Positions 34,181 to 43,090 of a stretch of 64,000 nt of DNA are shown here, in pieces (the stretch's first letter is position 1; every line of letters begins with the position of its first letter). Source of the stretch: Alistipes sp. (lineage in GTDB: Bacteria; Bacteroidota; Bacteroidia; Bacteroidales; Rikenellaceae); the NCBI GenBank assembly GCA_017410165.1, contig JAFQRH010000019.1, positions 186,001 through 250,000 of the forward strand, in the 5' to 3' direction. Both the position numbers and the translations under genes were made by a program. The notes under the pieces were generated by a model. It did no database searches and was not told the origin of the DNA. It saw nothing but the letters and a program-made list of their open reading frames with translations.

Positions 34181-35152
34181 ATGTTTAAGATGAAAAAAGA
34201 GGTGAAAATCGGAATCTATGCCGTTGTTATCATTTTGGCGGCGTGGGCAGGTATCCGATTTTTGAGTGGAGCCGATGTTTTGGGTCGTAATGCGACATAC
34301 TATGCTTATTATGACGAGGCGGCAGGTTTGCAGAGTGCCTCGGCGGTTATGATTCGTGGTGTGAAGGTGGGACAGGTGACGCAGGTCGTTGTTGCGCCCG
34401 AAAACCCTACACAGGTGAAGGTTACGATGTCCGTATCGCGTGACTATAAATTGCCGAGCGACTCGAAGGCAAAGATTTTCAGCGCAGGTCTGATGGGTGG
34501 CAAGGCGGTCGAGATTATTCTCGGCTCATCGTCGGAGTTGCTCGAGAGCGGTGCCGATATTCAGCCGGAGGTCGAGCAGGATATGCTCGAAATGGCGACG
34601 AGCGAGTTGGGCGACTTGAAGGCGAAGGTTGTGGCTCTTATCGACAACCTTAACACGACGGTCACGGGTCTGAACAGTATCGTCGATAACAATAACGCAA
34701 ACATCACTTCGGCGGTTGCCAACCTGAATGCAGTGCTTGCCGACCTGAAACGCTCGAATATCGTGGCCAATATCGACTCGTTTACGGGCGCATTGAGCCA
34801 GAATGGCGAGCGCATCGACAGCGTTATGATGGGCGTAAATGCCATTGTTGCAGAGTTGCAGCAGCGCGAGTTGGCGAAGTCGCTTTCGGAGGCGGTTGCG
34901 ACGCTCAACGATGTGCTTGCGAAGGTTAATACGTCGGAGGGTACGGTCGGTGGTCTGCTTGGCGACCGCGCACTCTACGACAATTTGGCTACGGCATCGA
35001 ACAACCTTTCAACGCTGCTTGCCGACCTGAAAGAGAATCCGGGCCGATATGTTCACTTCTCGCTCTTCGGCGTAGATGAGGAGAAGAAGGCGGCGAAGGC
35101 GGCAAAGAAGACGGCAAAGGCGGAGAAAAAGTCGGCAAAACGTGCCGAGTAG
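34181..35152 (+). CDS. MlaD/MCE family lipid-transport protein
   Basis: 323 aa (an internal ATG at 34190 is also possible). One N-terminal membrane helix (about 8-27), then an MCE domain (about 38-115: SASAVMIRGVKVGQVTQVVV, IFSAGLMGGKAVEIILG), a long helical region and a Lys/Ala-rich C-terminal tail (KAAKAAKKTAKAEKKSAKR). MCE proteins form hexameric rings that move phospholipid between the membranes with the MlaEF ABC transporter. Those partners are not adjacent here. A probable terminator follows. Confidence 0.9.
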   Translation: MFKMKKEVKIGIYAVVIILAAWAGIRFLSGADVLGRNATYYAYYDEAAGLQSASAVMIRGVKVGQVTQVVVAPENPTQVKVTMSVSRDYKLPSDSKAKIFSAGLMGGKAVEIILGSSSELLESGADIQPEVEQDMLEMATSELGDLKAKVVALIDNLNTTVTGLNSIVDNNNANITSAVANLNAVLADLKRSNIVANIDSFTGALSQNGERIDSVMMGVNAIVAELQQRELAKSLSEAVATLNDVLAKVNTSEGTVGGLLGDRALYDNLATASNNLSTLLADLKENPGRYVHFSLFGVDEEKKAAKAAKKTAKAEKKSAKRAE

Positions 35153-35156
35153 CATA

Positions 35157-35219
35157 GGTCCCGATGCGGGGTTGTCGAAGCACGATTGCGTGCCGATGCT
35201 CTTGCGGTCGGGATTTTTT
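35157..35219 (+). terminator. Probable terminator after the MCE gene
   Basis: TCCCGA (35159-35164) pairs with TCGGGA (35208-35213), with an inner GCAC/GTGC hairpin, followed by TTTTTT. Moderately strong; read-through into mutS2 is possible. Confidence 0.5.
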
Positions 35220-35242
35220 GTAAAAGAGTTATAGGAGAGGAG

Positions 35243-37732
35243 ATGGTCTATCCCGAGAATTTCGAGTCGAGAATAGGTTTCGATGTGGTGCGTGCGCAGT
35301 GTCGTGCGCTCTGCACGATGCGTCGTTCGGTTGCGCTGTTGGACGAGGAGCGTTTTTCGACTTCGGAGCGCGAGATTGCCCGCCGACAGGGGCTTGCCGA
35401 CGAGATGCGTCGCGTGCTAATGTCGGATGGCGATGCGTTTCGTGACGACTTTTTCGATATAGATTCGATTGTCGAGAAGATTCGCGTAGCGGGTACGTTC
35501 CTCGATGCGGCGGAACTCGTGCGATTGGGGGCGACGCTCTCGTCGGCAGCGGCTATCGTAGAGTCGATTCGCAGTCGCGAGCAGAAGGAGTTTGCCAATC
35601 TGCACCGATTGAGTCGCGACGTGGTTTCGCTCTCACACATCGTGCGCGAGATAGGGCGTATTATCGACGAGTTTGGCAACGTGCGCGATAGCGCGTCACC
35701 CGAACTTGCTGCCGTGCGTAGTGAGATACGTCGCCATCAGGGACAGGTCTCGAAGCGTCTGCAACAGGTCTTGCAGTCGGCCAAGAGTGCCGGCATTGTT
35801 GAGGCGGAGGCGACCGTTTCGATTCGTGAGGGTCGAGCCGTGATTCCGGTGGCAGCGGTCAATAAACGCAAGTTGCAGGGCTTCATTCACGACGAGTCGG
35901 CTACGGGCAAGACCTTCTACGTCGAGCCGGTTGAGGTTGTCGAACTCAACAACCGTTTGAAGGAGTTGGAGTACGCCGAACGCCGCGAGGTGGTGCGTGT
36001 GCTCACCGCTTTTACCGATATGGTGCGTCCGGAGGCGGATGCAGTAGAGCACTCGGGCGAGTTTGTGGCGTGTGTTGATATGATTCGCTCGAAGGCGCGA
36101 TGGGCAATCGAGAACGGAGCGGTCAATCCGATACTCTCGGATGGCGAGTTGTGGTTGCGTACGGCGCGTCATCCTCTGTTGGCGCAGACACTGCAACGCA
36201 GTGGCCGCGAGTTGGTGCCACTCGATGCGCGACTGGATGCCGAGCATCGTATTCTTGTTATTTCGGGTCCGAATGCTGGCGGAAAATCGGTCTGCCTGAA
36301 AACTTTCGGACTGATTCAGTATATGTTCCAATGCGGCTTTCCGGTGACTTGTTCCGAGAATAGCGAACTGCCCGTATTCCGCAAATTGTATATAGATATC
36401 GGCGACCAGCAATCCATCGAAAACGACCTTTCGACCTACTCGTCGCATCTGCTCAATATGAAGGCGATGCTCGCCGGAGCGGATGGCTCGACAATGGTGC
36501 TCATCGACGAGTTTGGCTCGGGTACCGAGCCGACAATAGGTGCTGCGCTGGCCGAATCGATTTTGGAGCGTTTGGTCGATAGTGGTTGCTACGGTGTGAT
36601 AACGACCCACTACTCCAATATAAAATATTATGCGTCGGCAACCGAAGGGGTGCTCAATGGCGCAATGACATTCGATGTGCAGAACATCCGCCCGCTGTTC
36701 CGCTTGGAGACGGGTAAGCCGGGCAGCTCGTTTGCCATCGAGATAGCCCGCAAAATCGGCCTGCCGGAGAGTATCATTGCCTCGGCACGCGAGAAGGTGG
36801 GTAGCGACCATATAGATATGGAGAAGCAGTTGCGCGAAATTGCGCGTGACAAACGCTATTGGGAGCAGAAACGCGAGAGAATCCGCCAAACCGACCGCAA
36901 GGTCGAGGAGTTGGAGAGTGCCTATCACGACTCGCTCTCGTCCATCCGCGAGGAGCGTCGCGCAATTATCCACGCCGCCAAACAGCAGGCACGCGAGTTG
37001 ATTGCCGAGGCGAATCGCCAAATCGAATCGACGATTAAGAGCATCCGCGAATCGCAGGCCGAGAAGGAGACAACGCGCACGTTGCGCCGTTCGCTGAATA
37101 CCTTTAAGGAGAGTGTCGAGCAGGAGGATGCAACCGCAGATAACGAACGTCTGGAACGCGAAATGGCTCGCATCGAGCGTCGTCGCCAGCGTCGTGAGGA
37201 GCGCAAGCAGGGCGGCGGAAAGTCGCAAGAGACGGCCACTACCGCACCCGTTAAAAAGAGCTTGCCGCTCGAAGCAGGGGCAAAGGTGCGCCTCATTGGT
37301 CAGGATGGTGTGGGTGTTGTGCAGTCGGTGCGTGGCAAGAAGGCGCAAGTTGCCTTTGGTCAGATGCTTACGACGGTGGATGCGGCACGATTGGAGGTTA
37401 TCTCGTCGGCCGAGTATAAGAAGGCGACACGTCCTGTTACGCCACGTACGGTTATCTCGGCAGATATCTCGCAACGTCGCTTGAATTTCCGCTCGTCGAT
37501 TGATGTTCGTGGCGAGCGTGTGGCGGATGCGTTGGAGAAGGTGCGTGCGCTTGTGGATGATGCGCTGATGGTAGGTGTCAGCTCGGTTACGATTCTGCAC
37601 GGCAAAGGTACGGGTGCGCTCAAAGAGGAGTTGCGCAAATACCTTCGCGCACTGCCGGAGGTGGAGAGTGCGGTGGATGACCATCCGGACAGAGGTGGTT
37701 CGGGTATTACGGTGGTAACATTCGGAATATAA
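35243..37732 (+). CDS. mutS2: Endonuclease MutS2
   Basis: 829 aa from the ATG at 35243, chosen over an upstream in-frame ATG because AGGAGAGG lies directly before it and homologues begin MxYPxxFE. The core ATPase domain has Walker A ISGPNAGGKSVCLKTFGL (about 352) and Walker B VLIDEFGSGTEP (about 423). A coiled coil (about 510-680) and a C-terminal Smr nuclease domain (SIDVRGERVADALEKV, TILHGKGTGALKEELRKYL) complete the layout. In other bacteria MutS2 limits recombination or rescues collided ribosomes; which applies here is unknown. Confidence 0.95.
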   Translation: MVYPENFESRIGFDVVRAQCRALCTMRRSVALLDEERFSTSEREIARRQGLADEMRRVLMSDGDAFRDDFFDIDSIVEKIRVAGTFLDAAELVRLGATLSSAAAIVESIRSREQKEFANLHRLSRDVVSLSHIVREIGRIIDEFGNVRDSASPELAAVRSEIRRHQGQVSKRLQQVLQSAKSAGIVEAEATVSIREGRAVIPVAAVNKRKLQGFIHDESATGKTFYVEPVEVVELNNRLKELEYAERREVVRVLTAFTDMVRPEADAVEHSGEFVACVDMIRSKARWAIENGAVNPILSDGELWLRTARHPLLAQTLQRSGRELVPLDARLDAEHRILVISGPNAGGKSVCLKTFGLIQYMFQCGFPVTCSENSELPVFRKLYIDIGDQQSIENDLSTYSSHLLNMKAMLAGADGSTMVLIDEFGSGTEPTIGAALAESILERLVDSGCYGVITTHYSNIKYYASATEGVLNGAMTFDVQNIRPLFRLETGKPGSSFAIEIARKIGLPESIIASAREKVGSDHIDMEKQLREIARDKRYWEQKRERIRQTDRKVEELESAYHDSLSSIREERRAIIHAAKQQARELIAEANRQIESTIKSIRESQAEKETTRTLRRSLNTFKESVEQEDATADNERLEREMARIERRRQRREERKQGGGKSQETATTAPVKKSLPLEAGAKVRLIGQDGVGVVQSVRGKKAQVAFGQMLTTVDAARLEVISSAEYKKATRPVTPRTVISADISQRRLNFRSSIDVRGERVADALEKVRALVDDALMVGVSSVTILHGKGTGALKEELRKYLRALPEVESAVDDHPDRGGSGITVVTFGI

Positions 37733-37742
37733 AATATACGCT

Positions 37743-37750
37743 GGGGGGGG
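37743..37750 (+). repeat. G8 homopolymer at the murF-alr ribosome-binding position
   Basis: Eight G, ending eight bases before the ATG at 37759. It takes the place of a Shine-Dalgarno and is prone to slippage. Confidence 0.6.
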
Positions 37751-37758
37751 TAAAGACT

Positions 37759-40128
37759 ATGAAGTTTCTTTTGTCCGACATAGCACGCATCTGCGGAGGA
37801 GAGCTCCTCGGTGAGGATGTGCAGATTGGCTCGGTTGTGACCGACAGCCGCAATCGCCTTATTGGCGACGATGCGCTGTTTGTCGCAATGCGTGGCGTGA
37901 ATCACGATGCCCACGACTTTGTGGAGGATATGTGTCAGCGCGGAGTGCGTGGCTTTATGGTCGAGCGTCGAGTGCCGCTTGCGGCGGGTTGCGGTGCAGT
38001 CCTCGTTGAGGATGCGCTGCGTGCGTTGCAGCGATTGGCGGCCGAAAGACGTGCGCGCTTCGGCGGTGTGGTGGTTGGTGTGACCGGCTCGAACGGAAAG
38101 ACGGTCGTCAAGGAGTGGATTGCGCAGAGCATCTCTCGCAATGTGCGCCTGTTCCGCTCGCCACGCAGTTACAATTCGCAGTTGGGCGTTGCTCTGTCGT
38201 TGATGATGATGGAGGACGAGTGCGAGGTTGCTATCATCGAGGCGGGCATATCGCAACCTTCGGAGATGGCACGTTTGGAGGCGATGATACGCCCCGACGT
38301 GGTTATATTTACTTCGATGGGTGATGCCCATCAAAATAATTTCGAGTCGTGCGAGGCGAAGATTGCCGAGAAACTTACGCTTGCCGACCACGCACAGCGT
38401 ATCATCTACGACTCGACCGGCTCGGAGGGTCGTTATGGCTGGTTTGCCACAGCCCTTCGCGAGCGATTTGCCGACCGCGAACTGATTGATGCCGCCGGCA
38501 TACAGACCCCGATGAGCGATACGGCGTCGAGCCGCAATGCGCGACTTGTTGTGGCTCTCTGCCAAGCGATGGGCTATCAGATGCCCGATTTGACGGCGTT
38601 ACAGCCGGTCGCTATGCGTTTGGAGGTCAAGCAGGGCGTGAATGGTTCGCTGGTAATCGACGACTCGTATAATACGGATGTCAATGCGTTGGTCATCGCG
38701 CTCAACTACCTTGTATCGGTGTCGGCAGAGCGTCGCCGTGTTGTTGTGCTGGCAGATATTCTGGGCAGCGACAAGACGGACGAGCAACTCTATCGCGAGG
38801 TTGCCGAGTGCGTGAATGATGCGCGAATAGATATGTTTGTGGGCGTTGGCGAGAATATCCGCAAAGCGAAACCATACTTGGAGATGCCGCATCGCTTCTA
38901 CTCTTCGACAGACGAACTGCTTGCACACCTTGCGGAGGTGGATGTTGCGGATGCGGTGGTGCTCGTGAAGGGTAATCGCGCGGCACAAACCGAGCGCGTG
39001 TCGCACCGCTTGGAGTTGAAAAGCCATACGACGGTTTTGGAGGTGAATCTGCGTGCTATGGAGCGCAATATCAACTACTTCCGTTCGTTTATGTCGCCAT
39101 CTACGGCTCTTGTGGCAATGATTAAGGCCTCGGGCTATGGTGCCGGCGATGCGGAGGTTGCGCGTATGTTGCAGCGTCAGGGTGTCGCCTATCTTGCGGT
39201 TGCATTTGCCGACGAGGGCGTTGCTCTGCGCCGTGAGGGTATAGATATGCCGATTGTGGTGCTCAACGCCGACGATGCGAGCTTCGAGGCGATGATTGCC
39301 AACTCGCTCGAACCCGAAATTTATAGTCTGCGTTCGCTCGAAGCGTTCGTCCGTGCGGTGGATGCCTATGGCGAGCGTAACTACCCGATACACCTTAAAT
39401 TAGATACCGGTATGCACCGCTTGGGTTTCACCGAGCAGGATACTCCGGCATTGCTTGCCCGACTGGACGACTATGCCGGTCGAGTGCGTGTGGCCTCTAT
39501 TTTTACGCACTTGTGCGTGGCCGACGAGCCGTCGCAGGACGACTTTACACGCCGGCAGATTGCGCTGTTCGATAGTGTGAGCCGCTCCGTTGCGGGGGCT
39601 CTTCCGTATCGTGTTTTGCGCCACGCAGCGGCCTCGGCGGCGATTCTTCGTTTTCCGGAGGCACATTTCGATATGTGTCGTTTGGGATTGGGACTCTATG
39701 GCTTTGGCTACTCGCATAACGAGGCGTTGGAGATGTGCTCCACCCTGCGTACGCGCGTGGTGCAGATTCACTCGCTCGCTGCGGGCGAGACCGTCGGATA
39801 TGGCAGGGCAGGTGTATTGTCGCGCCCGAGCCGTATCGCTACGATTCCGATAGGGTATGCCGATGGTCTGGATCGTCATTTGGGCGGTGGACGATGGTCG
39901 ATGCTCGTTGGCGGAGTGGCCGTGCCGACGGTTGGCCGTATATGTATGGATAGTTGTATGATTGACGTTACGGATGTGCCGAACGTGGCGGAGGGTGACG
40001 AGGTTGTAATCTTCTCGCCTGCGGCAGGCAATACGGTTGAGGATATGGCAAAAGCACTCGATACGATACCTTACGAGGTGCTGACATCCATCTCGAAACG
40101 CGTCAAACGAATATATATAAACGAATAA
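37759..40128 (+). CDS. Bifunctional MurF-type ligase / alanine racemase fusion
   Basis: 789 aa. N-terminal MurF-like half: Mur ligase N domain (GSVVTDSRNRLIGDDALFVA), P-loop GVTGSNGKTVVKEWI (about 113), IIEAGISQPSEMARL, and DDSYNTDVNAL. C-terminal alanine racemase from about residue 425: PLP-binding Lys in MIKASGYGAGD, KLDTGMHRLGF, YGRAGVLSRPS, CMDSCMIDVTDV. MurF adds D-Ala-D-Ala to UDP-MurNAc-tripeptide and Alr makes the D-Ala; the fusion is a known Bacteroidetes arrangement. The Alr half has Ser-Gly where most racemases have Ala-Asn after the PLP Lys, otherwise motifs look intact. The next gene starts three bases after the stop. Confidence 0.94.
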   Translation: MKFLLSDIARICGGELLGEDVQIGSVVTDSRNRLIGDDALFVAMRGVNHDAHDFVEDMCQRGVRGFMVERRVPLAAGCGAVLVEDALRALQRLAAERRARFGGVVVGVTGSNGKTVVKEWIAQSISRNVRLFRSPRSYNSQLGVALSLMMMEDECEVAIIEAGISQPSEMARLEAMIRPDVVIFTSMGDAHQNNFESCEAKIAEKLTLADHAQRIIYDSTGSEGRYGWFATALRERFADRELIDAAGIQTPMSDTASSRNARLVVALCQAMGYQMPDLTALQPVAMRLEVKQGVNGSLVIDDSYNTDVNALVIALNYLVSVSAERRRVVVLADILGSDKTDEQLYREVAECVNDARIDMFVGVGENIRKAKPYLEMPHRFYSSTDELLAHLAEVDVADAVVLVKGNRAAQTERVSHRLELKSHTTVLEVNLRAMERNINYFRSFMSPSTALVAMIKASGYGAGDAEVARMLQRQGVAYLAVAFADEGVALRREGIDMPIVVLNADDASFEAMIANSLEPEIYSLRSLEAFVRAVDAYGERNYPIHLKLDTGMHRLGFTEQDTPALLARLDDYAGRVRVASIFTHLCVADEPSQDDFTRRQIALFDSVSRSVAGALPYRVLRHAAASAAILRFPEAHFDMCRLGLGLYGFGYSHNEALEMCSTLRTRVVQIHSLAAGETVGYGRAGVLSRPSRIATIPIGYADGLDRHLGGGRWSMLVGGVAVPTVGRICMDSCMIDVTDVPNVAEGDEVVIFSPAAGNTVEDMAKALDTIPYEVLTSISKRVKRIYINE

Positions 40129-40131
40129 GCG

Positions 40132-40842
40132 ATGAGCGGAGTACTCTACCTGATACCTTGCCCGATTTCGGACGATACGGCGGTCTTGGACGTAACGCCG
40201 GCTGCCAATATGCGTATCGTCGATTCGCTCGACTATTTCATTGTCGAGAATCTGCGTTCGGCGCGTCGCTTCCTCTCGAAGGCGGGTTATGCTCGTGCCA
40301 TTGATGATGCCGAGTTTGTCGAACTCAACGAACATACAACCTCGCCAGCCGATATTGCGCGAATGGTCGAGCCGTTGCGCAAGGGTCGCAGTGCGGGTGT
40401 TATCTCGGAGGCGGGTGTTCCGGCCGTTGCCGACCCGGGTCAGCAGGTGGTCGAGTTGTGCCATTGCTACGGGATTCGGGTTGTGCCGCTTGTGGGCCCG
40501 TCATCGATTCTTATGGCGGTGATGGCTTCGGGGTTGAGTGGTCAGTCGTTCGCCTTTAATGGCTATCTGCCGGTCAAAGAGCCGGAGCGTTCGCGTGCCA
40601 TCAAGCGTTTGGAGTCGCGCGCCACGACCGAGCATCAATCGCAGGTGGCAATCGAAGCACCGTATCGCAACATTCGCCTTGCCGAGCAGATTCTGCGCAC
40701 CTGTGCTCCTAATACGCGCTTGTGCATAGCGTGTAACATAACGGCGGCGGACGAGTATATACGTACGGCGACCATCGCCGAGTGGCGCAAGGAGCGTCTG
40801 CCGGATATTCAGAGGCGCCCAACCATATTTATAATCGGATAA
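40132..40842 (+). CDS. Tetrapyrrole-methylase-fold SAM-dependent methyltransferase (RsmI-like)
   Basis: 236 aa with the RsmI/TP-methylase layout: N-terminal LYLIPCPISDD, RSARRFLSKAG, then the SAM loop GVISEAGVPAVADPGQQVV and IRVVPLVGPSSILMAVMASG, and SFAFNGYLPVK. It is shorter than canonical RsmI (about 285 aa) and has no C-terminal extension. True RsmI 2'-O-methylates C1402 of 16S rRNA; this Bacteroidetes form may differ in target. It is directly downstream of murF-alr. Confidence 0.85.
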   Translation: MSGVLYLIPCPISDDTAVLDVTPAANMRIVDSLDYFIVENLRSARRFLSKAGYARAIDDAEFVELNEHTTSPADIARMVEPLRKGRSAGVISEAGVPAVADPGQQVVELCHCYGIRVVPLVGPSSILMAVMASGLSGQSFAFNGYLPVKEPERSRAIKRLESRATTEHQSQVAIEAPYRNIRLAEQILRTCAPNTRLCIACNITAADEYIRTATIAEWRKERLPDIQRRPTIFIIG

Positions 40843-40863
40843 TACAAAACAATGCTATACAAT

Positions 40864-41604
40864 ATGAAACGTAAAATTTCTTTACTCGTTGCCTCTCTCT
40901 TGTTGGTCTCTGCGGCAAGCGAGATTATGGCACAGAATGCTTTTAAGAGTGCTAATCCCTATTTCCAGCCGGAAGAGTTGCCTGATATGTGCATCTGGTT
41001 GCCGGCTCCTCCTGCGGCCGACTCTCCGGAGTTTGCGTTGGATGTTGCTCGATACGAATGGGGCAAAAGCGTGCGCGAAAACGACCCTGCCCGATTGGCT
41101 TTGGCTATTAAGCAGGCCGACGCTTCGGTGGGTAACTTCTGCGAGGAGTTTAGCGCTCCGTTCGGTATGACCATTTCAAAGGAGCGTACGCCGAAGATTT
41201 TCAAGTTGCTGGTCAATTCCGTTGCAACGTGTGCGACGATTGCCCACTCGCCGAAGAATCACTATATGCGTCCTCGTCCGTTTATCCACTTCGAGGAGAA
41301 GACGCCGATTCCGAATCACGAGAGCAATTTGGGCGACAACGGCTCCTATCCGTCGGGCCATACGACTCGTGGTTGGGCTGCGGCTCTGTTGCTGATGGAG
41401 ATTAACCCTGATGCATCAATCGACCTTTTGAAGATGGGCCTTATGCAGGGCGACAGCCGTATGATTGTCGGCTACCATTGGCAGAGCGATGTTACGGCAG
41501 CGCGTTTGGGTGCAGCAGCAGCGGTCGCAAAGTTGCACTCTTCAAAGCGATTCAACAAAGATATGCAGGCGGCGAAGCGCGAGTTTAAGCGACTCTCGAA
41601 GTAG
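40864..41604 (+). CDS. PAP2-type class A non-specific acid phosphatase
   Basis: 246 aa from the ATG at 40864 (the ATG four codons earlier would only lengthen the signal peptide). Signal peptide to about residue 24. All three phosphatase motifs occur: KNHYMRPRPF, GSYPSGHTTRGWA and SRMIVGYHWQSDVTAAR, which gives the catalytic His pair and phosphate-binding Arg/Lys. The fold is the soluble, periplasmic PhoN/PAP2 class. It probably scavenges phosphate from phosphomonoesters outside the cell. It is the last gene before a repeat-rich spacer. Confidence 0.92.
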   Translation: MKRKISLLVASLLLVSAASEIMAQNAFKSANPYFQPEELPDMCIWLPAPPAADSPEFALDVARYEWGKSVRENDPARLALAIKQADASVGNFCEEFSAPFGMTISKERTPKIFKLLVNSVATCATIAHSPKNHYMRPRPFIHFEEKTPIPNHESNLGDNGSYPSGHTTRGWAAALLLMEINPDASIDLLKMGLMQGDSRMIVGYHWQSDVTAARLGAAAAVAKLHSSKRFNKDMQAAKREFKRLSK

Positions 41605-41629
41605 TGACCACTGTGCGAAGAATAGACAA

Positions 41630-41838
41630 GAAGCTGTCTAACAAGGTGATTTCTGCGTTACGCTCGCCCTTAAAATGCTCATTTACGCCAAGTAAACTCC
41701 GCTTTTTCGGGCTTCGCAAGGTTGCGATTAAGGGGAGAGCAAAACAAAATTTGTTTTGCCGAACCGAAGCAACCAAAAGCCTTCGAAGAAGGTTTAAGCC
41801 TTGAAATCCCTCTTGTTATACAACTTCTAAAATAGAGG
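41630..41838. repeat. Second intergenic repeat family, copy 1 (long form)
   Basis: 41691-41720 matches 55032-55061 at 26 of 30 positions, and 41799-41827 matches 55063-55091 almost exactly; about 80 bp between them here are missing from the other copy. That extra piece contains a 10-bp stem with one-base centre (41739-41759, GCAAAACAAA...TTTGTTTTGC) and CCTTC/GAAGG. A 66-codon frame runs through it but is probably not a gene. A hairpin terminator follows both copies. Confidence 0.7.
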
Positions 41839-41867
41839 GGGCTGTTCAACTTTTTGTTGGACAGCCC
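41839..41867. terminator. Hairpin terminator at the end of repeat copy 1
   Basis: GGGCTGTTCAA pairs with TTGGACAGCCC (one G-U), loop CTTTTTG. It separates the convergent phosphatase and namZ genes; the T tract is weak. Confidence 0.65.
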
Positions 41868-41890
41868 TTCGTTGTATTTTGCGGGGTCGG

Positions 41891-43090
41891 CTACTCCTCG
41901 TAGAGCAGATACTTGCGTCGCGTGGTGCGATACTCGTCGAGTGAGGGTTGCCAACGTGCGCGAATCTCATCGGCGGTACAACCCGCCACAATCATCTCGC
42001 GTACGTACGCCACGCCTACGAGTTTCTCGAAGAATGGCGTGAAAAATTGCTCGGCCGATAGCCCCGTGCGACGATAGGCGTCGATGATGTATTCGAGGTT
42101 GAATCCGCCGGCAATAATCTCCTCATCTGCCACACTGCGCAAATCCACACCCCGACAGAGCGTATCCATCAGCGGCGGTCGCTTCGCACCGGCCATCGAG
42201 CGAGGCGTGAATGTGAATGTGCCGCCACGCATTGCCGGATGGCCGTAGCACTCGAACGGGTGCTCTGTACCGCGACCGAGCGAACACACCGTGCCCTCGA
42301 ACAGACAGGTGGAAGGGTAGAGATATATGGCGTGTTGCGTGCGCAAGTTTGGCGATGGAGCAATGGGTAGCGTGTAGCGTGTTGAGTGGGTGTATCCTGC
42401 ACAAGGTATAACCTTCACGTTGCACTTTGGCGACCACCCCTCGCCGATGGCCATCATCGCAATTTCGCCCATCGTAAGACCGTGAACGACCGGAATCGGT
42501 AACGCTCCGACTCCCGATTTGTAGCGCAAGTCGAGCGTAGGTCCGTCCGTGTACATTCCGTTCGGATTCGGGCGGTCGAGAATGATGACCTCGCGATCCG
42601 CCGCTGCACAATCGGCCACAACATCGAGCATCGTTATATAGTAGGTGTAGAATCGCAAACCAACATCCTGCATATCGACCACCATAACGTCGAATGCCGC
42701 CGTCTGCTCGGCCGTGAGGTGTCGCCCTTTTGACGAATATAGCGACCAAATCGGTACGCCGGTGCGCTCGTCCACGCCCGAGGCGACCTTCTCGCCTGCA
42801 TCTGCCGTGCCTCGGAAACCGTGCTCGGGCGATACGATGCCGACCAAATTTACGCCTTCGCGCACGAGCATATCGACCAGATGCTCATCCCGCACAACCG
42901 CCGTATGGTTGGCAAGTACCGCCACACGACGACCGCGCAGTAGCGGCAAGTACTGCTCCGTTCGCTCGGCTCCGACCCTGACCTCTTCGGTCTGCACTGC
43001 CGATTGTGCCGAAACGCTTATAGCCGCCTCTTCTGTGAGCCACAACGCCGCGAAGGCGAGCAACATAGCAAAAAATCTACGCCCCGCCAT
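41891..43090 (-). CDS. namZ: Exo-β-N-acetylmuramidase NamZ-like (DUF1343)
   Basis: 399 aa from the ATG at 43090, which overlaps the last 14 bases of prfB; an upstream in-frame start at 43132 would lie deeper in prfB and break the signal peptide. Signal peptide MAGRRFFAMLLAFAALWL. Conserved DUF1343 segments: RVAVLANHTAVVRDEHLVD, GIVSPEHGFRGTADAGEKV, DMQDVGLRFYTYY and ILDRPNPNG. NamZ (GH171) releases terminal MurNAc from peptidoglycan fragments, so this is a cell-wall recycling or scavenging enzyme in the periplasm. Translational coupling to prfB is likely. Confidence 0.88.
   Translation of the reverse strand: MAGRRFFAMLLAFAALWLTEEAAISVSAQSAVQTEEVRVGAERTEQYLPLLRGRRVAVLANHTAVVRDEHLVDMLVREGVNLVGIVSPEHGFRGTADAGEKVASGVDERTGVPIWSLYSSKGRHLTAEQTAAFDVMVVDMQDVGLRFYTYYITMLDVVADCAAADREVIILDRPNPNGMYTDGPTLDLRYKSGVGALPIPVVHGLTMGEIAMMAIGEGWSPKCNVKVIPCAGYTHSTRYTLPIAPSPNLRTQHAIYLYPSTCLFEGTVCSLGRGTEHPFECYGHPAMRGGTFTFTPRSMAGAKRPPLMDTLCRGVDLRSVADEEIIAGGFNLEYIIDAYRRTGLSAEQFFTPFFEKLVGVAYVREMIVAGCTADEIRARWQPSLDEYRTTRRKYLLYEE

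Noticed and set aside
35186..35242. Upstream ATG as the start of MutS2
   Set aside because: The extension overlaps the probable terminator of the preceding gene, while the ATG at 35243 has a strong ribosome site and matches family starts.
41604..41804. A 66-codon frame starting at the end of the acid phosphatase
   Set aside because: It lies inside the repeat element and is not preserved in the second copy, which has an internal deletion. Similar frames would come from any copy of the repeat.
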